Shown: piece after piece, positions 22,952 to 34,300 of the stretch | Layout: every line of letters starts with the position of its first letter | How positions within the stretch are numbered: the first letter of the stretch is position 1 | Assembly (NCBI RefSeq): GCF_016808335.1 | Contig: NC_053153.1 | Coordinates: forward strand, 19,541,033 to 19,605,032 | Length of the DNA stretch: 64,000 bases | Origin: Panicum virgatum | Taxonomy: Eukaryota; Streptophyta; Magnoliopsida; Poales; Poaceae | Reading direction: 5' to 3' | Made by a program: the position numbers and the translations under genes | The notes under the pieces: generated by a model | What the model was told of the DNA's origin: nothing | What the model saw: the letters and a program-made list of their open reading frames with translations, nothing else | The model's database searches: none

Positions 22952-23211
22952 CTCCCTCCGTTCCAAATTATAAGTCATTCTAAGAATCTTGGTAAGTCAA
23001 AATTTTTCAAGTTTGATCAAATTTATCTAACAAGATAATAACATTTATAATACTAATTAAGTATCATTAGATTCTTTGTTAGTTATATTTTTATAGTATA
23101 CCTATTTCATATCATATATCTTTGTGTTTTTCTCTATAATTTTGGTCAAACTTTGAAATAGTTTGATTCTCTAAGATTCTTTAAATAACTTATAATTTGA
23201 AACAGAGGGAG
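22952..23211. mobile_element. Stowaway MITE (Tc1/mariner)
   Basis: Inverted ends CTCCCTCCGTTCCAAATTAT and its inverse, flanked by the dinucleotide TA. 260 bp. Confidence 0.93.
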
Positions 23212-23213
23212 TA

Positions 23214-24190
23214 GTTAACAAAATTTGATAAGAAAAAAAAAGAAGTCAAAGGAGCTTCCTTATGATGGAATCTGACCATTCGGTTTCGAGTACTCGATAA
23301 ATATGGCGGTGCGGACCCAACAATTGATGAAAACTAGGACCAAAACCGCAAATCCAATTTCGTGGTCGCTCGTCCTGAGCCATTCTAGCAAGGGACAAAC
23401 GAAGGGTCCATGTGCCCCACATCGCACCCACTCCGCTGCACCACTACAGCACAGGTTTGTACTTGATTTTTTTTCTTTTCTTTTGTTTTCATTTTTCATT
23501 TTTCCATTCAATTAGTTTTTTCTTTTGGCATAGGAATATTTAGTATTTGTACTTATGTGGATCCTTTACATGCATAATCGATATACATAAGTTGTCCAAT
23601 AAAATTCTAATTCAAGTTATAACAAAAGCTATATGTATAATTTATATCCGTCATAAAAATTATGTAAAATTATTATATAACAAGTTAGGAGGAAGAAGTT
23701 ATACGTATAAATCAAATGCTGCTTAGAAGTTGTATGCATAAGTTATGCGTACAAAATTGTATAAAGTTATGTTAATTATAATTTGTAATAAAATATTACT
23801 AACGAGTTATATATCGTAGTTACATATATAGTTATCATATTTTAAAATTGGAAAGTTGTGGGAATAAAAAATTACCAAAAATGGAAAGTTTGCGGCTGTC
23901 CGACATCGCTCGCTAGCGTGGCTTCTAGCGAGTGACCGCTGATTAGCAAGGCCCGACCAAAACTATGGATCGGGCTGTATGTTTTCTCTGTTTATGGATT
24001 GAGTGTATGATTATGGGACTAAACTAATTATAGTAGTGGATGTTAATGGGCCACGGCTAGAATCACAGCCCGGGTGGTCCTAGGCCCGCCACTTGTCTGT
24101 ATTGTGCTTTTTTTAAAAGAAATTATCCATACTTGTTTTGAGGAAGTAATATGCGGTTTGAGGCCCACAAATAACAACCCAATTTGTCTT
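23214..24190. other. AT-rich intergenic region
   Basis: No gene. 23580-23850 has many loose repeats of agttat(a/g)cgtata without a fixed period. Confidence 0.5.
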
Positions 24191-24199
24191 GAAAATGTT

Positions 24200-24420
24200 T
24201 AACCATTCTCACTTTCAGCGTAGCTAGTTTTTTTTCACACAAGCCTTAATTTAGTATCTAATCATAGTCTAATTAGACTCATTAAATTCGTCTTGTAATT
24301 TATAAGCAAACTATATAATTCATTTTTTATTTCGTCTAGATTAAATACTCCATACATGTAAAATTTGCTTTCGATGTGATAGTTTTGAAATTTTGAATTT
24401 TACAACAAGGCGCAACAAAC
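24200..24420. mobile_element. Degenerate MITE of the same family as 3256-3590
   Basis: Contains the family motifs attagactcattaaattcgtct and ttcgatgtgatag in the same order as in the copy at 3256-3590, but the ends are too worn to delimit. It lies directly upstream of the first exon of the TDP2-like gene, so it may form part of its promoter. Confidence 0.55.
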
Positions 24421-25806
24421 GGACCGAGTCAGCAACATCAAACCCCTCCAATTCAATCTTTCAAAAAAAAACCCCCCTCCAATTCAAAATTTGGATGGCC
24501 ACGCTCTTCTCGCCAACGGCGGCGGCTCTTCCCGCTCTGGCGGCGCGCGACGAAGCGGGATCGCGCGCCGTCGCCGGAGTTCGTCGAGGTGCGCGCCGCC
24601 GCGGGCAAGCGGGCTGGCGGCGCGGCGGAGGGAACGAAGCGGAACCGCGCGACGTCGCCGGGGGTTGTCGAGGGGATGAAGCGGAAGGGCTCGCCGTCGC
24701 CGGATGTCGTCGAGGTGCCCGCCGCTGCAGAGAAGCGGGCCGGCGTGGCGGGGGAGTGGATGAAGCGGAAGCGTGCGCCGTCGCCGGAGGTCGTCGAGGA
24801 GCCCGCCTGAGAAGCGGGCCAGTAGTGCGGCGGAGGGAGCGGAGACGGCGCGCGCCGCCAAGAAAGGTTTGTTTAGGAGTTCCCTTTTTTTCCTTTTTTG
24901 TGCATTACAAGATTTGATTCCCCCCCCCCCCTTCATCCGTTGATGGATGCGCCGACGAATTGCTTCCCCCATGTCGCTTCCAGGGGGATTATTGCTTGAG
25001 CTAGTATTGCTGTATTTCTTGATTCTTTTTCTGGGCTTTGTTTATTGCCATTGCCCATTAAGCATCACACTGCAAGATTAGATATTTGGAGGGCATGGAT
25101 ATTTCACTTTGGTTTGTGGGGATCTGGGGGGATGTGGAGACATCTATGTGCTACAATCAGTGATAAGTATGCATGTGATATCGTAATGTTCTTGAATCCT
25201 AGTTATACTCAAGATTTCGCCGATCAATGTAACAAACTTCTCACCATAATCAAAGAATTCGAGAGTATCTAGGGAAGTGCAGATATATTAGCGATAAATT
25301 GAATTGTCACTATAATTTTTTGCATCTGGTGTGGCGAAGATGTTGAATATGGGGTGTATGAGGGATCAACATGGTTACCTCTAATTCAGGGTGCTGTTGA
25401 TTTGCTGAGTTGTTGACTTGGTCTCCAGTTCTATAACTATTTTCATGCCATTTACTGAATTTTCTTCCTTTTATGCTCCACAGCTTGATGCTTTTCTTAA
25501 TATGCTGCATTTTTACTTGCTTACAAGTTGTTTGAATATATTTTGGACATATGTATTTTTATTCCTGTCCCATTATTTTTACCTTATTTTTTTTTACAAA
25601 ATTACAACAGCGTTGCACTTGCACATGCTGATGCCATCCCCATCTTCTGCTATTGAGGGCATTGTGCATTCATTATTTTGCTCACCTATATTCTAGTTAA
25701 CTACTGACTTGACACTTGCAAAATCGGAACTTATATATATATCTGTTTTCTTTTACAAGTTTCCATTCAGAGCTTATATAGCTTTAGTGGGTCCTTTAGG
25801 TCATTA

Positions 25807-27062
25807 TCATGGTTTTTACAGCGGTAAGACAAGGCGTGGCGACCTACCCCCTTCCGGACGCCTAGGCGAGTATGGCGCGAGGCGAGGCGAGGCGGCGCCA
25901 TACTCATACACTAATCTAGATTGAGTGACACAAACATACCTTGTTGCTGCAATTTTTGGAGCCCATGTGGCAGACATGGCTTAGCTATATACAAAGCAGA
26001 ACAGAGCAATGAGCACGTTGCACTGAACCACTGGTAGCAGTAGCACATAACAATCTTGCACAAGCAGCCAGCAACAAGTAGAATACGGCATAAGCAGAGG
26101 AAGAGCAAAGCAGCCAGCAACAAGTACAATACGGCATAAGCAGAGGAAGAGCAAAGAAGTGGAGAGAAGTATACTCCCTCCGTTCCAAATTATAAGTCAT
26201 TCCAAAAATCTTGGAGAGTCAAATCATTTCAAAGTTTGACCAAAATTATAGAGAGAAATATAAAGTTTTATGATATCAAATAGGTATACTATAAAAATAT
26301 AACTAACAAAGAATCTAATGATACTTAATTGGTATTGTAAATGTTATAAGATTCTTGAAATGACTTATAATTTGGAACGGAGAGAGTAGAAGATATACCT
26401 CTGCTCTGAGCTAACGTGAAGGAAGGGCTCCCCAACAGAGGCAGAGCAGAGGAAGCAGCCAGCCAGCCACGAATCGATGGAGGGCAGAGCTGCAGAGGTC
26501 GGAGGTGCCGAGCTGCAGGGGAAGGCTTCAATCGGCGGACGGGCGGAGCTGCAGGCCATGGAGGCGTGCGGTGGACGGGCGGAGCAGCAGGCCGTGGATA
26601 CGTGCAGCCGCCGAATTCCAGGTCCGCGCGCAGGGTCCCGCCGCCCTCCTCTCTTCCCACTCACCTCTCTTTCCTCCTCTATCGATTGGAGCTGCAAGGG
26701 GGCGTGCCCTCTCCTCTCTTCACCCGCTCGTCTCTTTCCTCTGTTGATTCGCACTGCAGGGGCCCTGCGCGCGGGAGTATACGCGGTACGCGCGCGATTT
26801 CCCGCCCGCGCGCGTGATTTCCCACCCGCCCGCAACCCCTCTGCCTTCCCGCGCGCGCGATTCCCCTTTTCCCATGCACGCGCAGGTCGCCGACGCCAGT
26901 TTTTTTCCGTGCGCATCGCCTTCCGCTCGTGTGGCGTCCGCGCGGACGCCTTCCTACGCGAGGCGACGCCATAGACCGGAAGGTCGTGGCGGGCGGGACG
27001 CCCCGATTGGGAGCTCGCCTGGACGCCTTGGCGTCGCCTAGGCGACGCCATGAAAACCTTGA
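25807..27062. mobile_element. hAT-like non-autonomous element in intron 1 of the TDP2-like gene
   Basis: Ends resemble each other inverted (tcatggttttta.. on the left, inverse of ..tgaaaaccttga on the right), with gcgtcgcctaggcg-type GC motifs just inside each end. The flanks share tcatta, an imperfect 8-bp duplication. A Stowaway at 26174-26386 is nested in it. The GC-rich interior (26400-27050) shows open frames but no transposase. The family call is inference. Confidence 0.6.
26174..26386. mobile_element. Stowaway MITE nested in the hAT-like element
   Basis: Ends ctccctccgttccaaattat and the inverse (..ataatttggaacggagagag), flanked by TA. 213 bp. Same family as 22952-23211. Confidence 0.92.
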
Positions 27063-28386
27063 CTCATTACTTTTCCTATCCACTAAATGTTGGTGACAAT
27101 GGCAAATGTTTTCTGATGAGAAATCTTGGCAGCATGTTCTACTGACTGAAAATATGTTCTGTCGGGGCTATACATATTTTATGATTATTTTGAAGTGATT
27201 TCACTGTTTTATTTTTTGCATCATCGTGTATACTGATCTTATACACGATGTTTATCACATCTTTGTGATTATAAAAAATAAAAAATAGCAAACAAATTTA
27301 TGTATGCTAGAAGCTGAGTTCATCTTTCATGTCTGTTATCCTAATTGTCTGACACTGATAACTAAATGACTGTTGCATAGGAAATTCAAATAGTCATTTG
27401 GATAAGAAGATTGTCAAAGTAATGACCTACAATCTCTGGTTCCGTGAGGATTTGGAGTTGATTAGAAGGATGAATGCTATTGGAGATCTCATTCAGCATC
27501 ACAGCCCAGACCTTATTGGCTTCCAGGTCCTTAATTCAAACTATTCATTATTTAGTTTCCTCTTCTACATGGGCATCAGATATTCATATTTGGAACTGCA
27601 GGAAGTTACTCCAGACATATATCTGCTTTTGAAAAAATCTGATTGGTGGCAAGCGTACAAATGCTCATTGTCACATGAGGAGGCCATGGAAAGACCATAT
27701 TACTGCATGCAGGTATAAACCGTTTCTCAAACTTAGTAGTCTATTACAATTTCTCAGAGTCGGCGTATTTATAACATGGAAAGACCATATTTTTGCAGTC
27801 AAGTTTTAAAATACCTTGTTGTATGGCTGCACTCTATTTATAAGATGCGGGCTAGGGTTATCCTTTGGTGGACACAGAATTCATGCCATGTTTTCAATAC
27901 TGGATTTAGTTGCTATTTAAAATGCTTGGTTGCTACCTGCCTACCTCAAGGTTTTTCCTGAGGTAAATCTCCATTCCAGTTCAGGATATTAAAAACATTA
28001 AATGTACCTGGGTTTTAATAATAAAATGTGAGGTAAATCACTGTCCCTTCAGGATGTTAGAAAGCTTTAGGCATTAGCTCTGTTACTGTAATACACTCAC
28101 GTCCATTTGTACTTAGCATTAGCTTATTATGACTGTTCAGGCATACAACAGAAGATGCACATGGCTACCCAGAGTCTGATTGGTTTCTTGCTCATATCAC
28201 TAACATACCCACATATATTGTCTTTTACATGCTGAGGCATTTGACTTTTAAATTATACAACATTTTTATGTGGTCTTTAGTGCCTGAACTTTGCACATCT
28301 AGAAATGCTAATGTTTCTGCATTTTGTTGTTCTCAACCGTTTCAGGTTGAAGACAGTATATCTTGCTTTCTGTCATTTACTCTTTT

Positions 28387-28450
28387 AGTCTACCCTAACT
28401 TGCTTGGGAAAAAAGGCTATGTTGTTGTTGTTGCTGTTGCTGCTGTTGTT
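28387..28450 (+). mobile_element. 64-bp remnant of a LINE 3' end with target duplication
   Basis: The insert reads ..taccctaacttgcttggga.. and ends in (GTT)n, the typical tail of plant L1-type LINEs. It is flanked by a perfect 15-bp direct repeat, gtcatttactctttt, at 28372-28386 and 28451-28465. It lies in intron 3 of the TDP2-like gene. Confidence 0.85.
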
Positions 28451-29085
28451 GTCATTTACTCTTTTCTTTCATAATGTTATTTTGTTGCAAATAAATTCAG
28501 ATGAGCAAATTGCCGGTGGAATCATTTAACCGCAAACCATTCTCTAACTCACATATGGGACGGGAGTTGTGCACAGCTGATGTCATTGTTGGAGGTTTGA
28601 TCAAGTTGGTGTGGGCCACAAGCCACCTTGAGAGCCCATGCCCTGGACCTCCTACATGGGATCAGATGTTTAGCAAGGAAAGGGTGGCTCAGGCAAATGA
28701 ATCTTTGAGAATTCTGAGAGCTTTCCGCAATGTAATATTCTGTGGGGACATGAACTGGGATGATAAAGGAGATGGACCCTTCCCCCTACCAGATGGCTGG
28801 ATTGATGCTTGGGCTGAGTTGAAGCCAGGCGAAAATGGCTGGACATACGACACGAAAGCAAAATGCCATGATATCAGGTAACCACAAGCTGCAGAAGAGG
28901 CTTGACCGGTTTGTGTGCAAGTTGTCGGATTTCAGGGTCGACAGCATTGAGATGATGGGAAGGAGGCAATACCGGGTATCACGTACATTAAGCAGAAGAA
29001 AGTCCGGCAGGAGATCCGCCAACTGGTGCTACCAGTCTTGCCCAGCGACCACTTCGGGCTTGTTCTGACTATCAGCTCAGTCTGA

Positions 29086-29980
29086 AGAGATGTGATTATG
29101 GTAAAGAAACTATTGTCTAGTGTATGGCCTCTTTTGTAAATAGGTATTAGGTAGTAGCAATGTAGCATATCATGTCCCATGGAAACATCACGGTGATTCT
29201 GGTGGATGCTTGTTAACAATTGTAGACATAGGATCATCCTGGTGCTCCTGATTTTGTCCAGATTTGCTAAGGGGGCAACCGTATGCTATGTAAATATACC
29301 TGGTGGCTTATTGCTTGACATGTTGATACCCATTGCTTCACTGATCCTGTGGGTTCTGCTTCGCTGAAAGTGTTCTGGCGACATTTCTCGCTGTTGGACT
29401 TGGATTTGTGCCTCAATGCCTGATCAATCTCATTGCGGTCAGTGATGAAAGTGAGTGATCCTGATATCCAGTAAAATTGGCTCACTACCATGACCTATGA
29501 AGGCTAAGATTGGGGTGCTGGTGGTGGGTGGTGAAGGTGTGTTGGGACTTTTTAGAACGGTTGCTGGGCAGAGGAAGAGAATCACTTGGCCTGGATACAT
29601 GGGATGCATTTGGTAGTTATAATATTTGTGGTTTTGAGTGGCTTCACGGCGATCAAACAATCCCTTAATTTTCACGCTAAACATGCTTGGCCATTTCTAT
29701 ATACTACTATACTATTTTTTTTGCACGTATTGTACTAATTTAATTTTCATAACGTACGTGTTGGTAGAGTCGTAGAGAGACCAACCTTTTCTGACCGAGG
29801 GACGACGTTCTAGACGGCGGCGAGGATGCGTGGTGGTCGTACAGCTAGCGTAGCGTAGCGTAGCTGTCTCGTACCAGCAGGCCGTTAATGCTCTGGCTGG
29901 CAATGGCAGATCGGGTAGCTGCCAAGCAAGGACACGACGATGCGCCATGGCGGCACAGCAGAACCATGCACGCATGGTGT
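29086..29980. other. 3' region of the TDP2-like gene and dirigent promoter
   Basis: No further gene recognised. The first few hundred bases are the expected 3' UTR. Near 29847-29868 there is a short gcgta tandem run (gctagcgtagcgtagcgtag). Confidence 0.5.
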
Positions 29981-29988
29981 CTATAAGT
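29981..29988 (+). promoter_or_regulatory. Probable TATA box of the dirigent gene
   Basis: ctataagt about 45 bp before ATG 30030. With transcription starting about 30 bp further on, the in-frame ATG-like starts further upstream would lie at or before the mRNA end, which favours 30030. Confidence 0.55.
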
Positions 29989-30029
29989 AATGACGCGCGT
30001 ACAAGCTGATGACCATCGAGATTCGCATA

Positions 30030-30653
30030 ATGGCTTTCGTCTCCACGGCCGCATGGATGCCTCGCGTCGTCTTCGTCGCCTCTCTGGTGGCGGCCCTCGC
30101 CATGGCCTCCGGCCCGGCAGCGGCGGCGGCGCGCGGCGGCCGCCGGGTCATCCACCTGCGCTTCTACATGCACGACATCACGGGCGGTCCCGGCCAGACG
30201 GCGGTGCAGGTCGTCAAGGGCCCGGGGCCGGCGCACCCGGTGATGCCGGGCTCCCACTTCGGCGACACCACGGTGATGGACGACGCCCTGACGGAGGGTG
30301 CCAGCGCGGCGTCGCGGCCGGTCGGGCGCGCGCAGGGGACGTACACGCTGGCGTCGCTCAGGGAGCCCGCGCTGTGGGTGTCCATGACCGTGGTGCTCAC
30401 GGGCGGGGCCTACAACGGCAGCACCATCGCCGTGGTTGGCCGGGACGACATCTCGGCGAGCGTCAGGGAGCTCGCGGTGGTCGGCGGCACCGGCGCGTTC
30501 CGGGGGGCCACGGGGCACGTGCTGTGGCGGACGGCCAGGATGGAGTCCAGGGACCACGTGGTGCTGGAGCTCGACGTCTACGCCACCGTGCCGGGCGCTA
30601 GCCCGCCGCCGCGCGCAGGCGCCGTGCGTCAGGGGGGCCTGAACCTCGACTGA
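30030..30653 (+). CDS. Dirigent protein
   Basis: A 207-residue single-exon protein. A signal peptide (about 1-35, ending in an alanine-rich stretch) is followed by the dirigent beta-barrel: HLRFYMHDITGGPG near residue 42, then GDTTVMDDALTEG, GRAQGTYTLASL, MTVVLTGGAYNGSTIAVVGRD and the hallmark VVGGTGAFRGATGHVLWRTA near 150-170. Dirigent proteins act in the apoplast and steer coupling of monolignol radicals made by laccases or peroxidases into chiral lignans or defence compounds. It is complete with typical family length and no frame damage. The short proline- and arginine-rich tail is variable among relatives. Its substrate cannot be told from sequence. Confidence 0.93.
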   Translation: MAFVSTAAWMPRVVFVASLVAALAMASGPAAAAARGGRRVIHLRFYMHDITGGPGQTAVQVVKGPGPAHPVMPGSHFGDTTVMDDALTEGASAASRPVGRAQGTYTLASLREPALWVSMTVVLTGGAYNGSTIAVVGRDDISASVRELAVVGGTGAFRGATGHVLWRTARMESRDHVVLELDVYATVPGASPPPRAGAVRQGGLNLD

Positions 30654-31396
30654 CATGGTTTTGATTCCGGCCATGAACTCTATGATCGATCGATCCTATA
30701 AAATTGCTCCAGTTCGGCATTTCTTGGTAAATAAAAAACAGTAATTGGTTATTACCGGTGTTATTGTTGGATCGGGAGTTAAAACCAATGTAAGTTTATT
30801 TGCGTTGAAATCAATAAAATTTGAGTGATTCGATTGAAGTGAACGGCCAAGTAAATCTATTCTGTTGCCGCCGCAACCAACGTGCTGAGAGCCACGAGCG
30901 TTGGAGATGCTTGCCAGTTGCCATAGGCGCATCTGCGCGTTCGTCACGCAGCGGAGGTAAAGAGAGGGGTATGAGCTCAAGGTGTACGTCAAGCTAGCTA
31001 GCTCCCGACAAGAGTGCGAGGCCACGCGGCCTAGGTGCCCACGCCGCCTAGGCACGAAGGATTCCTATGAAGCAGGCCGGCGAGGCGGCGACAACATTGT
31101 TCACGTCGTGAGTAGTGTCGCGCGCGTCTCGGAGGAGCTGAGGCTAGGCTACCCTGCCGTAACATTCAAGTCCACTCTATTTGAAAGCTAAACAATTCGT
31201 CTGACTCAACAAGTCAGATACTACTTTGATCCTAGTTTTATTTAAGTATGCCAATGCAAGCCCTATAAAGGGACGTGATGCAAAGCTAGTCCCAGCGTCT
31301 CTTCGGAGAACTGCATGATGCTTCCACAGTTCCACTAGGACGGATCCAGGGCCTCGAGAGGCGATAGAAAAGAGTGAGGAAGTGATCAACCTCGAG
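30654..31396. other. Intergenic between dirigent and ABCG genes
   Basis: Dirigent 3' UTR, then the promoter and 5' UTR side of the transporter. No further gene recognised. Confidence 0.5.
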
Positions 31397-34300
31397 ATGG
31401 AGTTTCCTGGAAGTGAGACGAGTCTGTCGTCCTCCCAGCTTCCAACTTCAGCTTTGGCTGCCAATGAGCACGTCCCCAACTCCAAGGAGATGGAGCTGGA
31501 AATGGCGGCAGGGGATTACAGGAACGGAGCTCCAGCAGATGCCCGCCAAGAAGCAGCAGGCGAGGACATGTTACTGCTCGATGGCGGCAAGGTGGGCGCT
31601 CTCAAGAGGCGAGAGTTCTTCGACAATCTTCTCAAGCGCGTCGAGGATGACAACCTCCATTTCCTGCAGCGACAGAAGCAAAGAATTGAAAGGCAGGCTC
31701 TCTTTGCTGTTAGTGGTAGCATAAATCTAGTTATATTAATTAATGGTTTTTTGCATGCGTTGTAATTCATATTGACAGGGTTGGTGTGAAGCTGCCAACA
31801 ATAGAGGTGACCTATGAAAATCTGTGTGTGGAAGCAGAGAGCAGATACTCCGGCGGGAGTCACCTGCCAACCCTATGGAACAGCATCAAGGGTTTTCTCT
31901 CAGTAAGTCAATTCTGTATTTCTGATGATGACTTGATACGATCACTGGGAAAATCATGATGGGTAGTACAAAGGTAGTAACTGCTTGCTTCAAGCAATAA
32001 AAATTTGGCTCAATATCAACAAAAACGCAGCAAACACTTTCTATTTAAGAAAATAGTATTTTCTTTCAACTTTCGCGGAACAGTTGACCAAGGAGTGATA
32101 AAAAAAATTGAAGTCATGAAAGTGATGTTGAGATATTGTACAAGAAAAATTCTATGTATTAGTAAGCACTGAGTCTTCAAGACTATATTATTTCACCGCG
32201 TCAATTGGAAATGTAACATCTACAAACATGCACCTTTTCAAACCTTCTGATACTCCAAATAGATCCACAAGGTTAGATGATTTACTCTATATATGGACCA
32301 GAATAAAATGGAATTTGGAATTTGTAGACAACAATTTAACATGGTACCTTACGACATATTTTTCAGTTGGGGGAAATAGTAAAACCACACTGCAAGCTAC
32401 CATATGTGTATGCATATCCCCTAGAAAAGTTGGGTGAAATAGTAAAACCACACTCTTAAGCATATCTTAGCGTGCAGCCTATGGGTATCCTCATATCCCC
32501 CAGAAAAGTTGACCATCCAACATGGCTTTCATCTAGCCTCCATTCTGAGTCTAGGTGCTTCACTATGGATTGAACGCCCTTTAATTCAAACCACGCCATT
32601 ACATTTCCAGTTCAGGAATCAGGATGAATATTTTGACAAATGATGCAATGGTGTGTGACACAAAGAAGAGAAGACCATTACAACACTGCTATTGTCCACG
32701 TTAATTACAGCATACTCAAGTAATATTGGAGCACCTAGAGACACATCAAAAGGCTAGTCAAGATCAGTATCGGGAGGGAATATGAGAGCTTATAAAGGTT
32801 GTAGGTGTTAAACCATAACAACTTGAGATGTTGTGGGGTTTGTGTATTGTGATTTCCCATTTTTTTTTGTTTTTATCTTTATGGTCATATTACTTTTCTA
32901 GATAATGGGTAGAAATCATGTGGCAGAAATTAACCCTTTCATCACAAGTTTCTGTAATCAAGACTCATCCAATTTACTCAATTTTTTTCATCAGTTTGTA
33001 AACCCTATGATTATGTATATGGATCATCTAGTCTTAAGATTTGCCAAGTTGCAAGTGAAAAATAGATAACTTTGTACACATAAAGTTTTTGAAATTAATC
33101 ACATTTACATGAACGAATTGGGGCCCTATTTAGAAGATAACAATTATGCTTACTAGACTTGCTTATAATTCATAGGGTCCCATCATGTTATTCGGGGTAA
33201 AGTCAGATAAAGTAAAGATAAATATTCTAGAAGGTGTGAGCGGAATCATCAAACCCTGCAGGTATGTCAACACCAAGAATTCCATCTTTTTGTAAATTGT
33301 TTGATGTGCTGGCCAGCTGAGTTGGCAGTGTTTTTCTCTCACGTCAAATCCACACCAGCCACCAGTACTTTTCACTCATAATAAATCAGCACCATCTACC
33401 AATCACAGCCAAGGGAACAGAGTGAATTTGCTTTTGGTCGATTCTCTCCGTGTTTGTTGTGTGTTTGTTGCTGTTCGCACAACCCAAAGGGAATTAGCCA
33501 GTGAAGAAGAAAGCAGACAGTTGAGAGATGGCTGATTCTTTTACTAATAGGTGGGTCCCATATCTAGCTATTGACATTGTGGCGTGCAATACTTGAGGAC
33601 TGGTTTTGCTGGGTCCACGGTGGTCCTTAAACATTGTTGTTGCTCTTAGCACCACACTAGGCATTGGAAAGTAGAATATTCAGAGAACGCCTATCATGAT
33701 AGATATGAAGCTTGCAGTGTCACTTTAATATGCTTGCAGATTGACTCTACTACTGGGACCTCCAGGATGTGGGAAAAGCACACTGTTGCGAGCTCTTGCT
33801 GGTCAACTCGATAAATCTCTGAAGGTACAAATAGTGCTTCTAATTCAACAAGAAAAATGTGTCATTTTTTCTCAAATTCTTTATGCTCCTTCTGAAAAAT
33901 TTCATGATCAAGAAAGTTAAATAATAATTATAGAACAAATTTATTTAGGAAGTACAATAGATATCAACAATTTAGCTAGCATCCAAATTCGGGGGCCGCT
34001 AGTGGATGCTCGCGCGTCGCCAGCGAATAGTGGACCTCTACTGTTCTTCTTCCTCCTCCTTCCTTCAGATTTCTTCCTCCTACACCACCACCCCATCCGC
34101 CCCGTCCCGCCCCGGCCCCACCGCCGACCACCACCGCAGCCTGCGGCCGGCGGCGACTCGCCGCCGCATCGCTCCGCCCGCCACCCGCCGGCCTCCCCCA
34201 CCGCCCACGGCCACCGGCGCCCTCCGCCCCCGCCGCCGGCACAGGCCCACCGGTAGGAGTGACAACTGAGATCACCTAGCTCCAGTGGAGCTACTTGAGG

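Larger units (their letters stand above)
24495..29085 (+). pseudogene. TDP2-like tyrosyl-DNA phosphodiesterase (endonuclease/exonuclease/phosphatase family), frames disrupted
   Basis: TDP2 removes topoisomerase II peptides from 5' DNA ends. Exons: 1, about 24491-24866; 2, 27381-27526; 3, 27602-27712; 4, 28501-29085; introns 1-3 have proper GT-AG borders and matching phase. Catalytic motifs are visible: TYNLWF (exon 2), GFQ-EVTP across the exon 2/3 join, CGDMNWDD in exon 4 and SDHFG near its end. Exon 1 codes a repeated KR-RAPSPEVVEV unit, a low-complexity, nuclear-signal-like N terminus, but its start, middle and end lie in different frames. Exon 4 has two compensating shifts: an extra A in the run at 28860-28863 (stop eight codons later) and a missing A near 28960, after which the original frame resumes to TGA 29083. 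As written, the protein loses the SDH motif. It is either a decaying gene or carries local sequence errors; the 24-exon transporter next door has none. Confidence 0.8.

Noticed and set aside
24393..24917. Arg/Ala-rich 174-residue protein as a separate gene
   Set aside because: It overlaps the frame with the KR-RAPSPEVVEV repeats, which better explains the sequence as exon 1 of the TDP2-like gene.
26365..27083. Protein-coding genes in the GC-rich part of TDP2-like intron 1
   Set aside because: They lie within a hAT-like element, overlap in several frames and show no domain.
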